NCBI RefSeq assembly: GCF_015645385.1
Contig: NZ_JADOET010000001.1
Location: forward strand, 310,001-374,000
Origin: Winogradskyella marina
GTDB taxonomy: Bacteria > Bacteroidota > Bacteroidia > Flavobacteriales > Flavobacteriaceae
DNA length: 64,000 nt
Reading direction: 5' to 3'
In this document: piece after piece, positions 44,039 to 54,314 of the stretch
How the letters are laid out: every line of letters starts with the position of its first letter
Position numbering within the stretch: position 1 is the first letter of the stretch
Notes under the pieces: model-generated
Database searches by the model: none
Told to the model about the DNA's origin: nothing
The model's input: the letters and a program-made list of their open reading frames with translations, nothing else
Made by a program: the position numbers and the translations under genes

Positions 44039-45613
44039 TTATTCTCCAAAATTATAAGGCACTGGTGGTTGTTGAAGTGCTGGGTTATTTTGAATTTCGT
44101 TTGTAGGATATGGGAAAAGCATATCATCCATTGTAGGACTATACATCTCAGAGTTCACAGTAGGAGGAGTTGTATCATTGTTAAACGTTCCTCGTTCTGT
44201 AGTGCTTAAATAGCTCATAGCAAAAGAAGGTCCTCGTCTTACAACATCGTACCAAAACTCAAATTCAAAAGCCAACTCAATTCGTCTTTCTTGAAAAACG
44301 TCATCAACCGTAGGATTATCAATATTTTCTAAACCGGCACGTCTTCGAACTTTATTAAGAGATTCTGCTCCAAAAGAACTTGAGCCTCCACCCATAAGTG
44401 CTGCTTCTGCATTTATTAATAACAATTCACCATACCTAAGAATATACGTGTTATTTGGATAGCTCTGTTGAGCTCCACCGCCATTAGTGGCCGCATTTCC
44501 TACTACATATTTTTTTATTCCAGCATTTGTGCCTTGATGATTTATGTTCTCAGAAACGGCATAACCTCCGTTTAAGTCTCCGTAATACGAACCAGGATCC
44601 ATAATTGTGGCATAATACCGAACGTCTTGCTCTGTATCTTCATAAGCATCTTGCAAATCTAACGACGGTCCTACAGCAGACCATCCGTCTGAAAACCCAG
44701 TAACACCAGCTGGTGCAAAAAGAGATTGTATACCATTACCTTCTGCATATTGACCAGATGTTGACCATTGCAGAGCAAAAATTGATTCTGGATTGTTATC
44801 ATTAGCAGTTAAAAACAAATCGTAATAACTACCTGAAGGATCACCATCTCCTGCATCGCCTCCATACAGTTTAAACTCCCCTGAATTAATTACTTCTTGA
44901 GATAATTGAAATGCTTCTGTATAATTTTGTTCATACAAATGAATCTTAGCTAACATTGCCTTTGCTGAACCGCTAGATACTTTTGCATTTAAATCGTAAC
45001 TACCACCTCTAATTTTTTGATAACAGTGATCTATTGCAAATTGATAATCTCTTTTAATAAATTCATAGACATCAGATTCTGGGTTTCTAGGAACAACCGG
45101 TTCTAATATATATTCGTCATTATCTGCAATAATAGGAATAGAGCCAAAAATACGTACAAGATAAAAATAGGCTGTTCCACGAATAAAACGCGCTTCTCCA
45201 ATGGCATTATTAACGACATCTTGAGAAACATCTGGACTCACAAATTCTGGCAACGTATTAATAACTGAGTTTGCTTGCGCCACTACAGCATATAAAGATT
45301 CCCAAGCCTGTGTTAATGTTCCGTGTTCTCCGGTTATAGCAAAATTTGTAAAATCAGCATTTCTAGGATCCCAAGTACGTCCATTACCAGAACTTAACTC
45401 ACCAATACACCAAGACACATTAGAGATGAAATTAAACCAAGGTTTAGAATATAAGTGATTTGTTCCTGAATTAACCTGTTCTTCCGTTTGATAAAAGTCT
45501 ACTACGTTATACGAATCTTCTGGTGGTCTATCCAAAAATTCCGTAGTACATGATGGCAGAAGAAACAACACTGCCAAAGTCAGTAAAAACTTAGTTCGTA
45601 ATAAATTATTCAT
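44039..45613 (-). CDS. SusD/RagB-family glycan-binding outer-membrane lipoprotein
   Basis: SusD-like proteins form the lid of the SusC channel and bind the incoming oligosaccharide. I took the ATG at 45613 (MNNLLRTKFLL), giving 524 residues. The frame extends 9 codons further, but that would overlap the susC end. The lipobox is LFLLPSC (Cys22). SusD hallmarks are RPPEDSYN after the signal, the TPR-like helices with EARFIRGTAYFYLVRIFG, and the C-terminal ILRYGELLLINAEAAL and VRRRAGLENI segments. It is 13 bases after susC. Confidence 0.96.
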   Translation of the reverse strand: MNNLLRTKFLLTLAVLFLLPSCTTEFLDRPPEDSYNVVDFYQTEEQVNSGTNHLYSKPWFNFISNVSWCIGELSSGNGRTWDPRNADFTNFAITGEHGTLTQAWESLYAVVAQANSVINTLPEFVSPDVSQDVVNNAIGEARFIRGTAYFYLVRIFGSIPIIADNDEYILEPVVPRNPESDVYEFIKRDYQFAIDHCYQKIRGGSYDLNAKVSSGSAKAMLAKIHLYEQNYTEAFQLSQEVINSGEFKLYGGDAGDGDPSGSYYDLFLTANDNNPESIFALQWSTSGQYAEGNGIQSLFAPAGVTGFSDGWSAVGPSLDLQDAYEDTEQDVRYYATIMDPGSYYGDLNGGYAVSENINHQGTNAGIKKYVVGNAATNGGGAQQSYPNNTYILRYGELLLINAEAALMGGGSSSFGAESLNKVRRRAGLENIDNPTVDDVFQERRIELAFEFEFWYDVVRRGPSFAMSYLSTTERGTFNNDTTPPTVNSEMYSPTMDDMLFPYPTNEIQNNPALQQPPVPYNFGE

Positions 45614-45626
45614 TTTATCTTGGTTT

Positions 45627-48600
45627 TTAAAATTCAACATTGATTCCTAACGTAAATGTTCTCGGTGATGGGTAACGTCCATTATCCACACCTAATAAAA
45701 GTGCATTTTGGTTATAAGCACCTACTTCTGGATCATAACCTGAGTAGTTGGTAAATGTGTGTAGGTTTTGAATACTACCATATACTTTTAGCTTACTCAA
45801 GCCAATATCATTTGAAAACCGACTAGGTAACGTATAACCTAAAGTTACATTTTGTATTCTTAAATAAGAACCATCTTCTATATACCTATCTGATATATTA
45901 ATATTTGGTGTATCATTCCTAGCAAGCCTAGGAGAACCTGCGTTAGGATTATCAATAGACCAATAATCTAACACTGAAGGCAATTGGTTGGTGAAAGTTC
46001 TATTTCCAGCGGTTAAAGAACGACCAATGGCATTAAAAATATCATTTCCGTAGGATCCTTGCATAAACACAGACAAGTCAAAACTTTTGTAAGAGAATGA
46101 ATTTTGAAAACCAAAGGTGAAATCTGGATGCGGATCTCCTATTACCGTTCTATCATCTCCATCAATAACACCATCTGGCACGCCATTAGGACCACTTACA
46201 TCTTTATATTTTACATCTCCCAACCATGTTGAACCAAAAAGCGCATCTTCAAACGGTCTTCCAAATTGTATTGGAGCTCCATTAATATCATCTAAGGTTC
46301 TAAAAAGCCCTTCAACTTGATAGCCATAAAACAATCCTATTGGTTGCCCAACTTGGGTTAGTGTTATATTCTGATTAGAATTATCTAAAGTAAGATCTCC
46401 ATTTATTGTTAAATCTCCTAAAAGCGCATTTACTTTGTTTTTGTAATGCGAAACCGTTAAAGAAGAACTCCAATTAAAATCTTTTGCATCTGTTTTATAG
46501 CTTAACGTAACATCTATACCTGTATTTTGCATTTCCCCTAAGTTAACCCAAGGCGGAGTAATTGCTCCTGGAGAATTTCCACCCGTAATAAAATCAGTTA
46601 CTGCCAGTTGGTATAAGAAGTCTTTTGAAACTTTTTTGTAAACCTCAACGGTTGTATTTAATCTTGAATTAAATAATGTGAAGTTTAGCCCTAAATTGGT
46701 TTGTGTAGATGATTCCCAAGTTAAGTCTTCGTTTGCAAAATTTGCATATTCGAATCCTGTTCCATTTCCTGTTGAAATAGTATTTAATCGTGCTCCATAC
46801 GCAAAGTTGGGAATGTTTTGATTTCCTACTTCACCATAACCTCCGTATAGTTTTATATTTTCTATAGCAGTGAAGCCTTCCATAAAACTCTCATTAGACA
46901 ATCTCCATGCTGCCGAAACAGAAGGAAAATAACCCCATTTATTGCCTTCTGCAAATTTTGAAGAGCCATCAGCCCTAAGGGAAGCTGTAACGTTATACTT
47001 ATTATCTAATGAGTAAATTAATCTTCCAAAGTACGACTCTAAGGCTGCACTACCTTTATATTGATCTGTAAAATCATTAGCATCTCCTGTACCTAAAATT
47101 GGCACATCATTACTTACAAAATCACCATCTTGAGCGATTGTACCTTCCCAACTAGACTCTTGTACCTCGTGCCCTAACAATACCGTGAAGTTGTGAATAT
47201 CGTTAAAGGATTTATTAAAGGTTAATAAGTTCTTTACGATCCAAAAATCGGTGTTTTCATTTCTAATGTTTAAACTATTAGTTCCTCTTTCAATAGCACC
47301 ATAACTAAATGTCGGCTGAAATCTATTGCTAATATTATTTCCAAAATCACCACCTACTTCTAATCTATATGTAAAGTTTTCTGATAATTTAAACTCACTA
47401 AAAATGTTTCCTAAAACCCTGTTTCTTGTTAAGTTGTTTCTAATGCTTAACGCTTCAGCGATAGGGTTTCTTATACCAAAAGCAATTTCGTCATTGGTAA
47501 CAGGACCAGCAAACGAACCGTCTGGATTATAAACAGCAGTTGCAGGATTATTACGCAGTGAAAGCCCAATAAGACCATTTGTTGAGTTATTTAAGGTTAG
47601 GCTTTCATTTGTTCTACTCATTGTAAAACTGGCCCCAACATTAATGGACTTATTTAATTTAGCATTCACATTAGCTCTTAAGGAAATTCTATCAAAAGAA
47701 GAACCAATCACTGTTCCTTCCTGGTCCACATATCCTGAGGATAAGAAATAATTTATTCCATCGTTACCACCAGAAAAAGACACTTGATGGTTTTGCATAA
47801 TTGCATCACTAAAAATTTCTTTTTGCCAATTAGTTCCTGGCCCTAATAAACTAGGATTTAAAAACGATATACGAGGATTTAAACCATATATTTCACCTAT
47901 TTCATTCTGTAATCTTGCATAACCAGGTAAATCTAAAACTTCAATTAAATTTGTAGGTCGCTGAACGGCCAAAAACGTATTATAAGCGAGTGTTCCTTTA
48001 GTATTTTTACCTTTTTTGGTTGTAATAATTACAACACCATTTGACCCTCTTGATCCATATATTGCGGTCGCAGAAGCATCTTTTAAGATATCAATAGACT
48101 CAACATCGTTAGGGTTTAGCGCTGACAATGGACTAACACCTGTTGACCCAGAGCTCTCACCTAATCCGTTATCTGCAATAGATCTTCCACTAGTACCAGT
48201 ATTATTAGAATCTCCAGACACTGGCACACCATCTATAATATATAAAGGTTCACTAGATCCTGTAATAGTATTTACACCTCTAATTCTTACAGAAACAGCA
48301 CTACCTGGCTGACCAGAATTCTGAGTAATACTCACACCTGCTGCTCTACCTTGCATCATTTGATCAATTCCAACCTGAGGTATTGTTTCTAAGGCTTCGG
48401 TATCTACACTAGAAACCGATCCACTTAGCTGCTCTTTTCTTTGTGAGCCATAACCAATAACAACAACCTCACTCAAACCTTCAACACTTTCTACTAAGGT
48501 TACATTAATGAGTTCTTTATTGTTTACCTCAATTTCTTTAGTTGCAAATCCTACATAACTAAACACCAGCGTTGCACTCTCACTCACATTAATAACATAA

Positions 48601-48803
48601 TTACCATCAAAGTCAGATACAACTCCATTTGTAGTTCCTTTTTCTATTACAGAAACTCCAAGTAGCGTTACTCCATTAGAGTCAGATACGGTTCCTTTTA
48701 CTTGGTTTTGCGCAACAGCAAATTGTCCTACTAAAAAAAGGAGTAAGAATGAATAACAATATTTAGTGCTGCAACAAATATTTTTAAAATCGGATTTTTG
48801 CAT
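45627..48803 (-). CDS. SusC/RagA-family TonB-dependent glycan transporter
   Basis: This outer-membrane transporter of 1058 residues imports mannan-derived oligosaccharides in a TonB-dependent way. It has a signal peptide (to AVAQ, about residue 31), a carboxypeptidase-D-like N-terminal domain (about 34-112, GTVSDSNGVTLLGVSVIEKG), and a TonB-box/plug region (EVVVIGYGSQRKEQLSGSVSSV). The plug motif IRGVNTITGSSEPLYIIDG and ILKDASATAIYGSRGSNGVV are SusC signatures. The barrel ends in FTLGINVEF with the terminal aromatic residue. It pairs with the SusD downstream. Confidence 0.97.
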   Translation of the reverse strand: MQKSDFKNICCSTKYCYSFLLLFLVGQFAVAQNQVKGTVSDSNGVTLLGVSVIEKGTTNGVVSDFDGNYVINVSESATLVFSYVGFATKEIEVNNKELINVTLVESVEGLSEVVVIGYGSQRKEQLSGSVSSVDTEALETIPQVGIDQMMQGRAAGVSITQNSGQPGSAVSVRIRGVNTITGSSEPLYIIDGVPVSGDSNNTGTSGRSIADNGLGESSGSTGVSPLSALNPNDVESIDILKDASATAIYGSRGSNGVVIITTKKGKNTKGTLAYNTFLAVQRPTNLIEVLDLPGYARLQNEIGEIYGLNPRISFLNPSLLGPGTNWQKEIFSDAIMQNHQVSFSGGNDGINYFLSSGYVDQEGTVIGSSFDRISLRANVNAKLNKSINVGASFTMSRTNESLTLNNSTNGLIGLSLRNNPATAVYNPDGSFAGPVTNDEIAFGIRNPIAEALSIRNNLTRNRVLGNIFSEFKLSENFTYRLEVGGDFGNNISNRFQPTFSYGAIERGTNSLNIRNENTDFWIVKNLLTFNKSFNDIHNFTVLLGHEVQESSWEGTIAQDGDFVSNDVPILGTGDANDFTDQYKGSAALESYFGRLIYSLDNKYNVTASLRADGSSKFAEGNKWGYFPSVSAAWRLSNESFMEGFTAIENIKLYGGYGEVGNQNIPNFAYGARLNTISTGNGTGFEYANFANEDLTWESSTQTNLGLNFTLFNSRLNTTVEVYKKVSKDFLYQLAVTDFITGGNSPGAITPPWVNLGEMQNTGIDVTLSYKTDAKDFNWSSSLTVSHYKNKVNALLGDLTINGDLTLDNSNQNITLTQVGQPIGLFYGYQVEGLFRTLDDINGAPIQFGRPFEDALFGSTWLGDVKYKDVSGPNGVPDGVIDGDDRTVIGDPHPDFTFGFQNSFSYKSFDLSVFMQGSYGNDIFNAIGRSLTAGNRTFTNQLPSVLDYWSIDNPNAGSPRLARNDTPNINISDRYIEDGSYLRIQNVTLGYTLPSRFSNDIGLSKLKVYGSIQNLHTFTNYSGYDPEVGAYNQNALLLGVDNGRYPSPRTFTLGINVEF

Positions 48804-48899
48804 ATTAAGAGATGTTAGTAGAAGTTGATTGTTAATTCTTAATTATTTCACCCTACAATTATTATATAAATAATTTTATAGGACATTTATTGACGATTT

Positions 48900-48907
48900 C
48901 AAAATTA
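48900..48907 (-). promoter_or_regulatory. Candidate -7 element of the susC promoter
   Basis: On the minus strand this reads TAATTTTG (TAnnTTTG), about 97 bases before the susC ATG. No -33 TTG is present at the right distance, which fits a promoter that needs an activator. GTTAAC and GTTAAT repeats just upstream (48906-48932) could be contacts for the AraC-type regulator. The rest of 48804-49098 is AT-rich with no gene. Confidence 0.4.
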
Positions 48908-49098
48908 ACGGAATTGTTAACTTACTGTTAATATTATTTTGTCATTTACTAATAAAATATATTCGACTAGACAAAATAATACATGATTTTTATAAAATTG
49001 TATAGACAACAACTACAACCCACTCAAACTTTTAAATAAAATCTCAGTGACCTACTTAGAAAATAACAACTCTATTTTAAACACCTAAGAAGTGATGT

Positions 49099-49977
49099 TT
49101 ATAAGATACGTTTTATACCTGAAAATTCATTTTTGTATTGCGTTGGTGTGCACTTTTTTAGCTTTTTAAACACTCTATTGAAATTTGCAATATTATTAAA
49201 CCCACAATTAAATGCAATTTCAGAAATAGTATTGTCTTTTTCTAACAACCACATAGACGCATAACCAATCCTAACATCATTAACGTAGTCTACAAAAGTT
49301 TTTCCGGTTCTTTTTTTCATAAACCTATTAAACGACACGTTGCTCATATTCACAATTTCAGAAACTTCGGATAGTGTTATTTTTTCACTGAAGTTACGCT
49401 GCACATACTCATAAACTGTTTTTATATTATCGCTATTTTCAAAGTTCTCTCTATTAACTGTGTATGTTGAAAGTAAACGTTGATTTCTTGAATTAGCCAA
49501 ATCATGAAGGATGGAAATTAATTCTAAAAAATAATCCATGCCATCCAAACGAGATACTTGCGCAATTCTATCATATAACATTGAAGCGGTTTTTTTAGAA
49601 AACAAAATACCATGAACAGATCTTTTAAACATATCTCTTATAGGTTTCATGATTCGTCTTCTTAAAAAATCTTGCGTAAATAAATTTTCATCAAATTGAA
49701 TGGTGATTTCATGAATTGATTTGCTTTTACAGTTATGAGTTATCCAACCATGATGCAAATTTGGACCGACCAAAACCAATTCAATGTCATCAATCTCTTC
49801 CATATTATCACCAACTATTCGTTTTACACCTTTTCCATTATGAATAAAATTTAATTCAAATTCAGGGTGAAAATGAATCGGAAAATCAAAATCTTCTTTC
49901 ACCCTATCAAAGACTAAAAAACTATCCTCTGGAGATAACGGAGTGATTTCTCTATGTGTGTTTTTAAGAATATTCAT
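49099..49977 (-). CDS. Cupin-AraC family transcriptional regulator (PUL regulator 1)
   Basis: The 292-residue protein has an N-terminal cupin-like sensor domain (FDFPIHFHPEFELNFI at about 31-46 carries the HFHPE-E metal/sugar-binding pattern). The C-terminal AraC DNA-binding domain has two helix-turn-helix units (LSEVSEIVNMSNVSFNRFMK, then ISEIAFNCGFNNIANFNRVFKK). It lies between susC and the divergent GH26 gene. It is therefore the likely activator of both arms in response to a mannan breakdown product. It is a close paralogue of the regulator at 61935-62816. No HTCS or ECF sigma/anti-sigma pair is present in this PUL. Confidence 0.93.
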   Translation of the reverse strand: MNILKNTHREITPLSPEDSFLVFDRVKEDFDFPIHFHPEFELNFIHNGKGVKRIVGDNMEEIDDIELVLVGPNLHHGWITHNCKSKSIHEITIQFDENLFTQDFLRRRIMKPIRDMFKRSVHGILFSKKTASMLYDRIAQVSRLDGMDYFLELISILHDLANSRNQRLLSTYTVNRENFENSDNIKTVYEYVQRNFSEKITLSEVSEIVNMSNVSFNRFMKKRTGKTFVDYVNDVRIGYASMWLLEKDNTISEIAFNCGFNNIANFNRVFKKLKKCTPTQYKNEFSGIKRIL

Positions 49978-50166
49978 AATAATGATTTATAATAGTGTAA
50001 TAAATTGATAAAATAATATCAACAATGTAAAATTGTGTTCCTTAAATTTGAAATATCTAAAATTAAAACACAAATCTTAAAGATTTGATAATTGAAGACG
50101 TAAAAATATTAATTAATTTAAAATACAGATATTCTTTTTTAAGAATACTTCAAATACACAAATTTT
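49978..50166. promoter_or_regulatory. Divergent control region between AraC regulator 1 and GH26
   Basis: This AT-rich 189-bp spacer serves two divergent transcripts. A plus-strand TAAATTTG (50043-50050) fits the -7 consensus. Two palindromes follow: CAAATCTTAAAGATTTG (50071-50087) and TATTCTTTTTTAAGAATA (50130-50147). Either could be an operator; the second is also close enough to the GH26 start to act in the mRNA leader. Confidence 0.4.
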
Positions 50167-51282
50167 ATGCTCAAGCGGATTATACCTGTACTATTAGTGT
50201 TTACGATGTTTTCTTGTAAATCAATTTATACAAGTGACTATAAAAAACCTGATTTAGTTGACAAAAACATATCAAAAAGTTCTAAATTACTGAGGAAAAA
50301 GTTATTTCTTATTTCCCAAGAAGGCTTTGCAATTGGTCATCAAGATTGTACGTCTTATGGCATGGGTTGGAACAAATCGGATTATATTGATGTTGAAAAA
50401 AGCGATGTTTTTGATATGATTGAAGACCAGCCTTCGGTTTACGGCTTTGATATTGGTTGGATAGAACATGGCTCTGATGTAAATCTCGATGGTGTTCCTT
50501 TTGATTTAATGCGAAATCTTATAATAGAAGCTCATAAAAAAGGCGGAATCATTACGGTTAGTTGGCACCTGGACAACCCAACATCTGGAGGCGACTCTTG
50601 GGATACAACACCTTCTGTTGCTAATATTTTAGAAGGTGGTTCGCACAGAGAAAAATACGAGCTATGGGTCGGAAGGGTTGCTAGTTTTTTTAAATCATTA
50701 GAGCACAACAACACACAGATTCCTGTAATATTTAGACCTTTTCATGAAATGAATGGCTCTTGGTTTTGGTGGGGAAAAGATAATTGTAATGTTACAGATT
50801 ATAAAAAGTTGTGGCATCAGACTGTTCATCTACTACGAGACAAACATAAGGTTAACAACTTATTATACACCTACTCACCAAACAAATTAAATCCTGATGA
50901 TAATTATATGACGTATTATCCTGGTGACGATTATGTAGATATTTTAGGGTCTGACATTTACGATTTCAACGATGCTGAAGAATATATTACTTCGGTTGTA
51001 AACGATTTAGCTATTGTAAAATCTATTGCTACAAAAAAAGACAAACTATTTGCCTTTACAGAAACTGGATTAGAGAAAATTCCGACTAAAAACTGGTTTA
51101 CTGAAGTGCTTTATCCTAATATAAAAGATTCGGGAATTAGTTGGATTTTATTCTGGAGAAACCATGACGAAACACACCATTATATGCCCTTTAAAGGCCA
51201 TGTTAACGAGCCTGATTTCAAGGATTTTAAAGCACTACCAGAAACATTGTTCTTAAAAGACATTAACCAGATTAATCCTTAA
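50167..51282 (+). CDS. GH26 beta-mannanase, lipoprotein
   Basis: GH26 enzymes cut beta-1,4-mannan with retention. The 371-residue lipoprotein (lipobox Cys17, FTMFSC) has a full catalytic domain. The acid/base is Glu194 in IFRPFHEMNGSWFWWG and the nucleophile is Glu299 in FAFTETG. These are the two signature motifs of the family. It may be an endo-mannanase or a mannobiose-releasing exo-enzyme like the B. fragilis enzyme coupled to an epimerase and GH130. The linked symporter, GH130 and epimerase genes make release of mannobiose likely. It is the first gene of the plus-strand arm. Confidence 0.94.
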   Translation: MLKRIIPVLLVFTMFSCKSIYTSDYKKPDLVDKNISKSSKLLRKKLFLISQEGFAIGHQDCTSYGMGWNKSDYIDVEKSDVFDMIEDQPSVYGFDIGWIEHGSDVNLDGVPFDLMRNLIIEAHKKGGIITVSWHLDNPTSGGDSWDTTPSVANILEGGSHREKYELWVGRVASFFKSLEHNNTQIPVIFRPFHEMNGSWFWWGKDNCNVTDYKKLWHQTVHLLRDKHKVNNLLYTYSPNKLNPDDNYMTYYPGDDYVDILGSDIYDFNDAEEYITSVVNDLAIVKSIATKKDKLFAFTETGLEKIPTKNWFTEVLYPNIKDSGISWILFWRNHDETHHYMPFKGHVNEPDFKDFKALPETLFLKDINQINP

Positions 51283-51287
51283 TTTAC

Positions 51288-53123
51288 ATGGAGCTACTAC
51301 ATACAGTCGATATTTTAATAATCGCTTTATACTTAGTCACAATCATTGTTATTGGTTTAGTGCTTCGAAAAAAAGCACAACAAAGTAAAGATGATTATTT
51401 ATTGGGTGGAAAAAGAATTCCTTGGTATTTATTAGGCCTTTCTAATGCCTCTGGTATGTTTGATATTTCTGGTACTATTTGGCTCGTTACACTCATGTTT
51501 GTTTACGGTATAAAAAGTGCTTGGGTGCCTTGGCTATGGCCTGTTTTCAACCAGATATTTTTAATGGTTTATTTGTCTAAATGGTTACGACGATCTAATG
51601 CTACAACTGGCGCCGAATGGATTGGTACACGTTTCGGTTTTGGTAATGGAGCCAAATTATCGCACATCATTGTTGTTGTTTTTGCATTAGTGGTATGTTT
51701 AGGTTATTTAGCCTATGGTTTTATTGGCTTAGGAAAGTTCGTAGAAATTTTTATCCCATGGGAATTTGCCAGTAACTACATTCCATTTGCTATTCCTCCA
51801 GAATATGTACCTCATTTTTATGGTACCATTTTCACATTGTTTGCCGTATTCTATTCGTTATTAGGTGGTATGTCTGGTATTGTTTGGGCAGATGTTGTAC
51901 AGTTTGCAATTATGACCATTTCTGCCATAGTTATAGGCTATTTAGGCTGGCAAGCCGTTGGTGAATTTGGAGTTAACGTTCCTAAAGATTGGATGAATCC
52001 ATTTACAGGTGGATTAAATTTAGACTGGAGCAACATCATACCAGAAGTCACTGATAAAATTAAAAGCGATGGTTATGGCGTATTCACCTACTTCCTATTT
52101 ATGATGCTTTTTAAAGGGGTTCTCGTTAGTGTGGCAGGACCTGCACCAACATACGATATGCAGAAAATCCTATCCACCAAAACCCCTGCAGAAGCTTCAA
52201 AAATGAGTGGATTTGTTTCTGTGATTTTAATGCCAATTCGCTATTTAATGATTGCTGGTTTTGCTGCATTAGCATTAATTTATTATGACCAATTAGATTT
52301 ATTAAATGCTGCAGGTCATATAGATTTTGAACTCATTCTACCAACAGCAATTAAAGAATTTGTTCCGGTAGGTTTATTAGGCTTATTACTAGCCGGATTA
52401 ATTGCCGCTTTTATGTCCACATTTGCTGGCACATTAAACGCTGCGCAAGCATATTTGGTTAACGATATTTATTTAAAATACACCAAACCAAATGCGTCTC
52501 AAAATCAAGTTAAAAACATGAATTATATCACAGGAATTACTGTGGTCGTTATCAGTATTGTACTTGGCTTTTTTGCCGAAAACGTAAATGCGATATTAAA
52601 TATAATCGTTTCAGTTCTATACGGAAGTTATGTTGGCGCCAACATTTTAAAATGGCATTGGTGGAGATTTAATGGTGAAGGGTTTTTCTGGGGCATGGTC
52701 GCAGGACTAGTGGCAGCAGCTATTGTACCACATTTATTTCCAGATGTGAATGCTTTATACTTATTTCCAGTATTGCTTATTGTTTCATTAATTGGAAGTG
52801 TTATCGGAACGTATTCTGCACCACCAACCGAAGCTAAAGTATTGAAAGATTTTTATAAAAACGTACGGCCTTGGGGATTTTGGAAACCGATTCATGATCA
52901 ACTTGCAGCTGAAAACCCAAATTTCAAAAAGAATACAGATTTCGGAAAAGACATGTTTAATGTTGCCATAGGAATCATCGCCCAAACCGCATTAGTAATT
53001 TTACCAATGTATCTTATTTTTAGACAAGAAACACCAATCTACATTTCGTTAGTCGTTTTAGTTATATGCAGTATTCTGTTGAAGAAATTCTGGTGGAATA
53101 ATTTGAACCAAAAACTAGACTAA
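51288..53123 (+). CDS. Sodium:solute symporter (SSS family), probable mannobiose/mannoside importer
   Basis: The 611-residue inner-membrane protein has about 13-14 hydrophobic helices. It shows the SSS motifs DDYLLGGKRIPWYLLGLSN near 34 and GLLGLLLAGLIAAFMSTFAGTLNAAQAYLVND in the centre, typical of sugar-type SSS transporters. It starts 5 bases after the GH26 stop and is followed by the cytoplasmic GH130 and epimerase. The inferred cargo is therefore mannobiose or a short mannoside, moved with sodium. Substrate specificity cannot be read from sequence. Confidence 0.92.
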   Translation: MELLHTVDILIIALYLVTIIVIGLVLRKKAQQSKDDYLLGGKRIPWYLLGLSNASGMFDISGTIWLVTLMFVYGIKSAWVPWLWPVFNQIFLMVYLSKWLRRSNATTGAEWIGTRFGFGNGAKLSHIIVVVFALVVCLGYLAYGFIGLGKFVEIFIPWEFASNYIPFAIPPEYVPHFYGTIFTLFAVFYSLLGGMSGIVWADVVQFAIMTISAIVIGYLGWQAVGEFGVNVPKDWMNPFTGGLNLDWSNIIPEVTDKIKSDGYGVFTYFLFMMLFKGVLVSVAGPAPTYDMQKILSTKTPAEASKMSGFVSVILMPIRYLMIAGFAALALIYYDQLDLLNAAGHIDFELILPTAIKEFVPVGLLGLLLAGLIAAFMSTFAGTLNAAQAYLVNDIYLKYTKPNASQNQVKNMNYITGITVVVISIVLGFFAENVNAILNIIVSVLYGSYVGANILKWHWWRFNGEGFFWGMVAGLVAAAIVPHLFPDVNALYLFPVLLIVSLIGSVIGTYSAPPTEAKVLKDFYKNVRPWGFWKPIHDQLAAENPNFKKNTDFGKDMFNVAIGIIAQTALVILPMYLIFRQETPIYISLVVLVICSILLKKFWWNNLNQKLD

Positions 53124-53147
53124 CCTGATAATATTCAAAATATAATT

Positions 53148-54314
53148 ATGAGTAGCAATACTATAGATAAAGCAAAAAAGCATTATACAAAAACAGTGAA
53201 TAGAAAAAACAAACCGCTATCACTTTCTAATGGAATTTATACGAGATATAAACACCCAATCATTACAACAAGCCACATACCAGTGCATTGGCGGTATGAC
53301 TTAAACCCTGAAACCAATCCTAATGCCTTAGAACGTATTGGGTTTAACGCCACATTTAATGCAGGTGCTTTAAAATGGAAGGGCAAATACATTATTTGCG
53401 TTCGTGTAGAAGGTAACGACCGAAAATCATTTTTTGCCATTGCTGAAAGTACTAATGGCATTGATGGATTTGAATTTTGGGACAAACCATGTATTATTCC
53501 ACAAACTGAGGAACCAGACACCAATGTGTATGATATGAGATTAACACAACATGAAGACGGCTGGATTTACGGCATCTTTTGCACAGAACGCAAAGATCCG
53601 AATGCTGCTGCCGAAGACACTAGTTCTGCTATTGCTAATGCAGGCATTGTAAGATCTAAAGACCTTATAAATTGGGAACGCCTTCCTGATTTAATTTCAA
53701 CAACAGGGCAACAACGCAATGTGGTATTACATCCTGAATTTGTTGATGGAAAATATGCTGTTTACACACGTCCACAAGATGGATTTATTAGTGTAGGTAA
53801 TGGTGGCGGAATTGGTTTAGGCTTCATTGATAACATGATGAATCCTGAGGTTCAAAATGAAAAAATAATCAACAACAAAGTGTATCATACTGTATTTGAA
53901 CTCAAAAACGGACTTGGTCCAGCACCAATAAAAACAGAACAAGGATGGCTACACTTAGCGCATGGAGTGAGAAACACAGCTGCAGGTTTACGCTATACTT
54001 TGTACATGTTTATGACCGATCTTAACGACATTTCAAAAGTTACACATCAACCAGCAGGTCATTTTATGGCACCACAACACAAAGAACGCATTGGTGATGT
54101 CTCAAATGTTTTATTCACAAATGGATGGATTGAAGATAACGACGGCACCATTTACATCTATTACGCGTCTTCGGATACGAGAATGCACGTGGCAGTTTCA
54201 ACAAAAGAAAAATTGGTGGATTATGTTACAAACTCACCAAAAGATGGATACACTTCAGCAAGTTCTGTAAATACAATTATTAAATTAATTGATAACAATC
54301 AAGGATTATACTAA
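53148..54314 (+). CDS. GH130 4-O-beta-D-mannosyl-D-glucose phosphorylase
   Basis: The enzyme phosphorolyses mannosyl-beta-1,4-glucose to mannose 1-phosphate and glucose. The 388-residue protein has no signal peptide and is cytoplasmic. It has the five-bladed propeller motifs NATFNAGALKWKGKYIICVRVEG (67-89) and NVYDMRLT (126-133). Asp129 in the latter lines up, from memory, with the catalytic acid of the Bacteroides fragilis enzyme. Length and motifs fit subfamily GH130_1 better than the mannan or N-glycan subfamilies. Its stop overlaps the epimerase ATG (TAATG), matching the two-step epimerase/phosphorylase pathway. Confidence 0.92.
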   Translation: MSSNTIDKAKKHYTKTVNRKNKPLSLSNGIYTRYKHPIITTSHIPVHWRYDLNPETNPNALERIGFNATFNAGALKWKGKYIICVRVEGNDRKSFFAIAESTNGIDGFEFWDKPCIIPQTEEPDTNVYDMRLTQHEDGWIYGIFCTERKDPNAAAEDTSSAIANAGIVRSKDLINWERLPDLISTTGQQRNVVLHPEFVDGKYAVYTRPQDGFISVGNGGGIGLGFIDNMMNPEVQNEKIINNKVYHTVFELKNGLGPAPIKTEQGWLHLAHGVRNTAAGLRYTLYMFMTDLNDISKVTHQPAGHFMAPQHKERIGDVSNVLFTNGWIEDNDGTIYIYYASSDTRMHVAVSTKEKLVDYVTNSPKDGYTSASSVNTIIKLIDNNQGLY

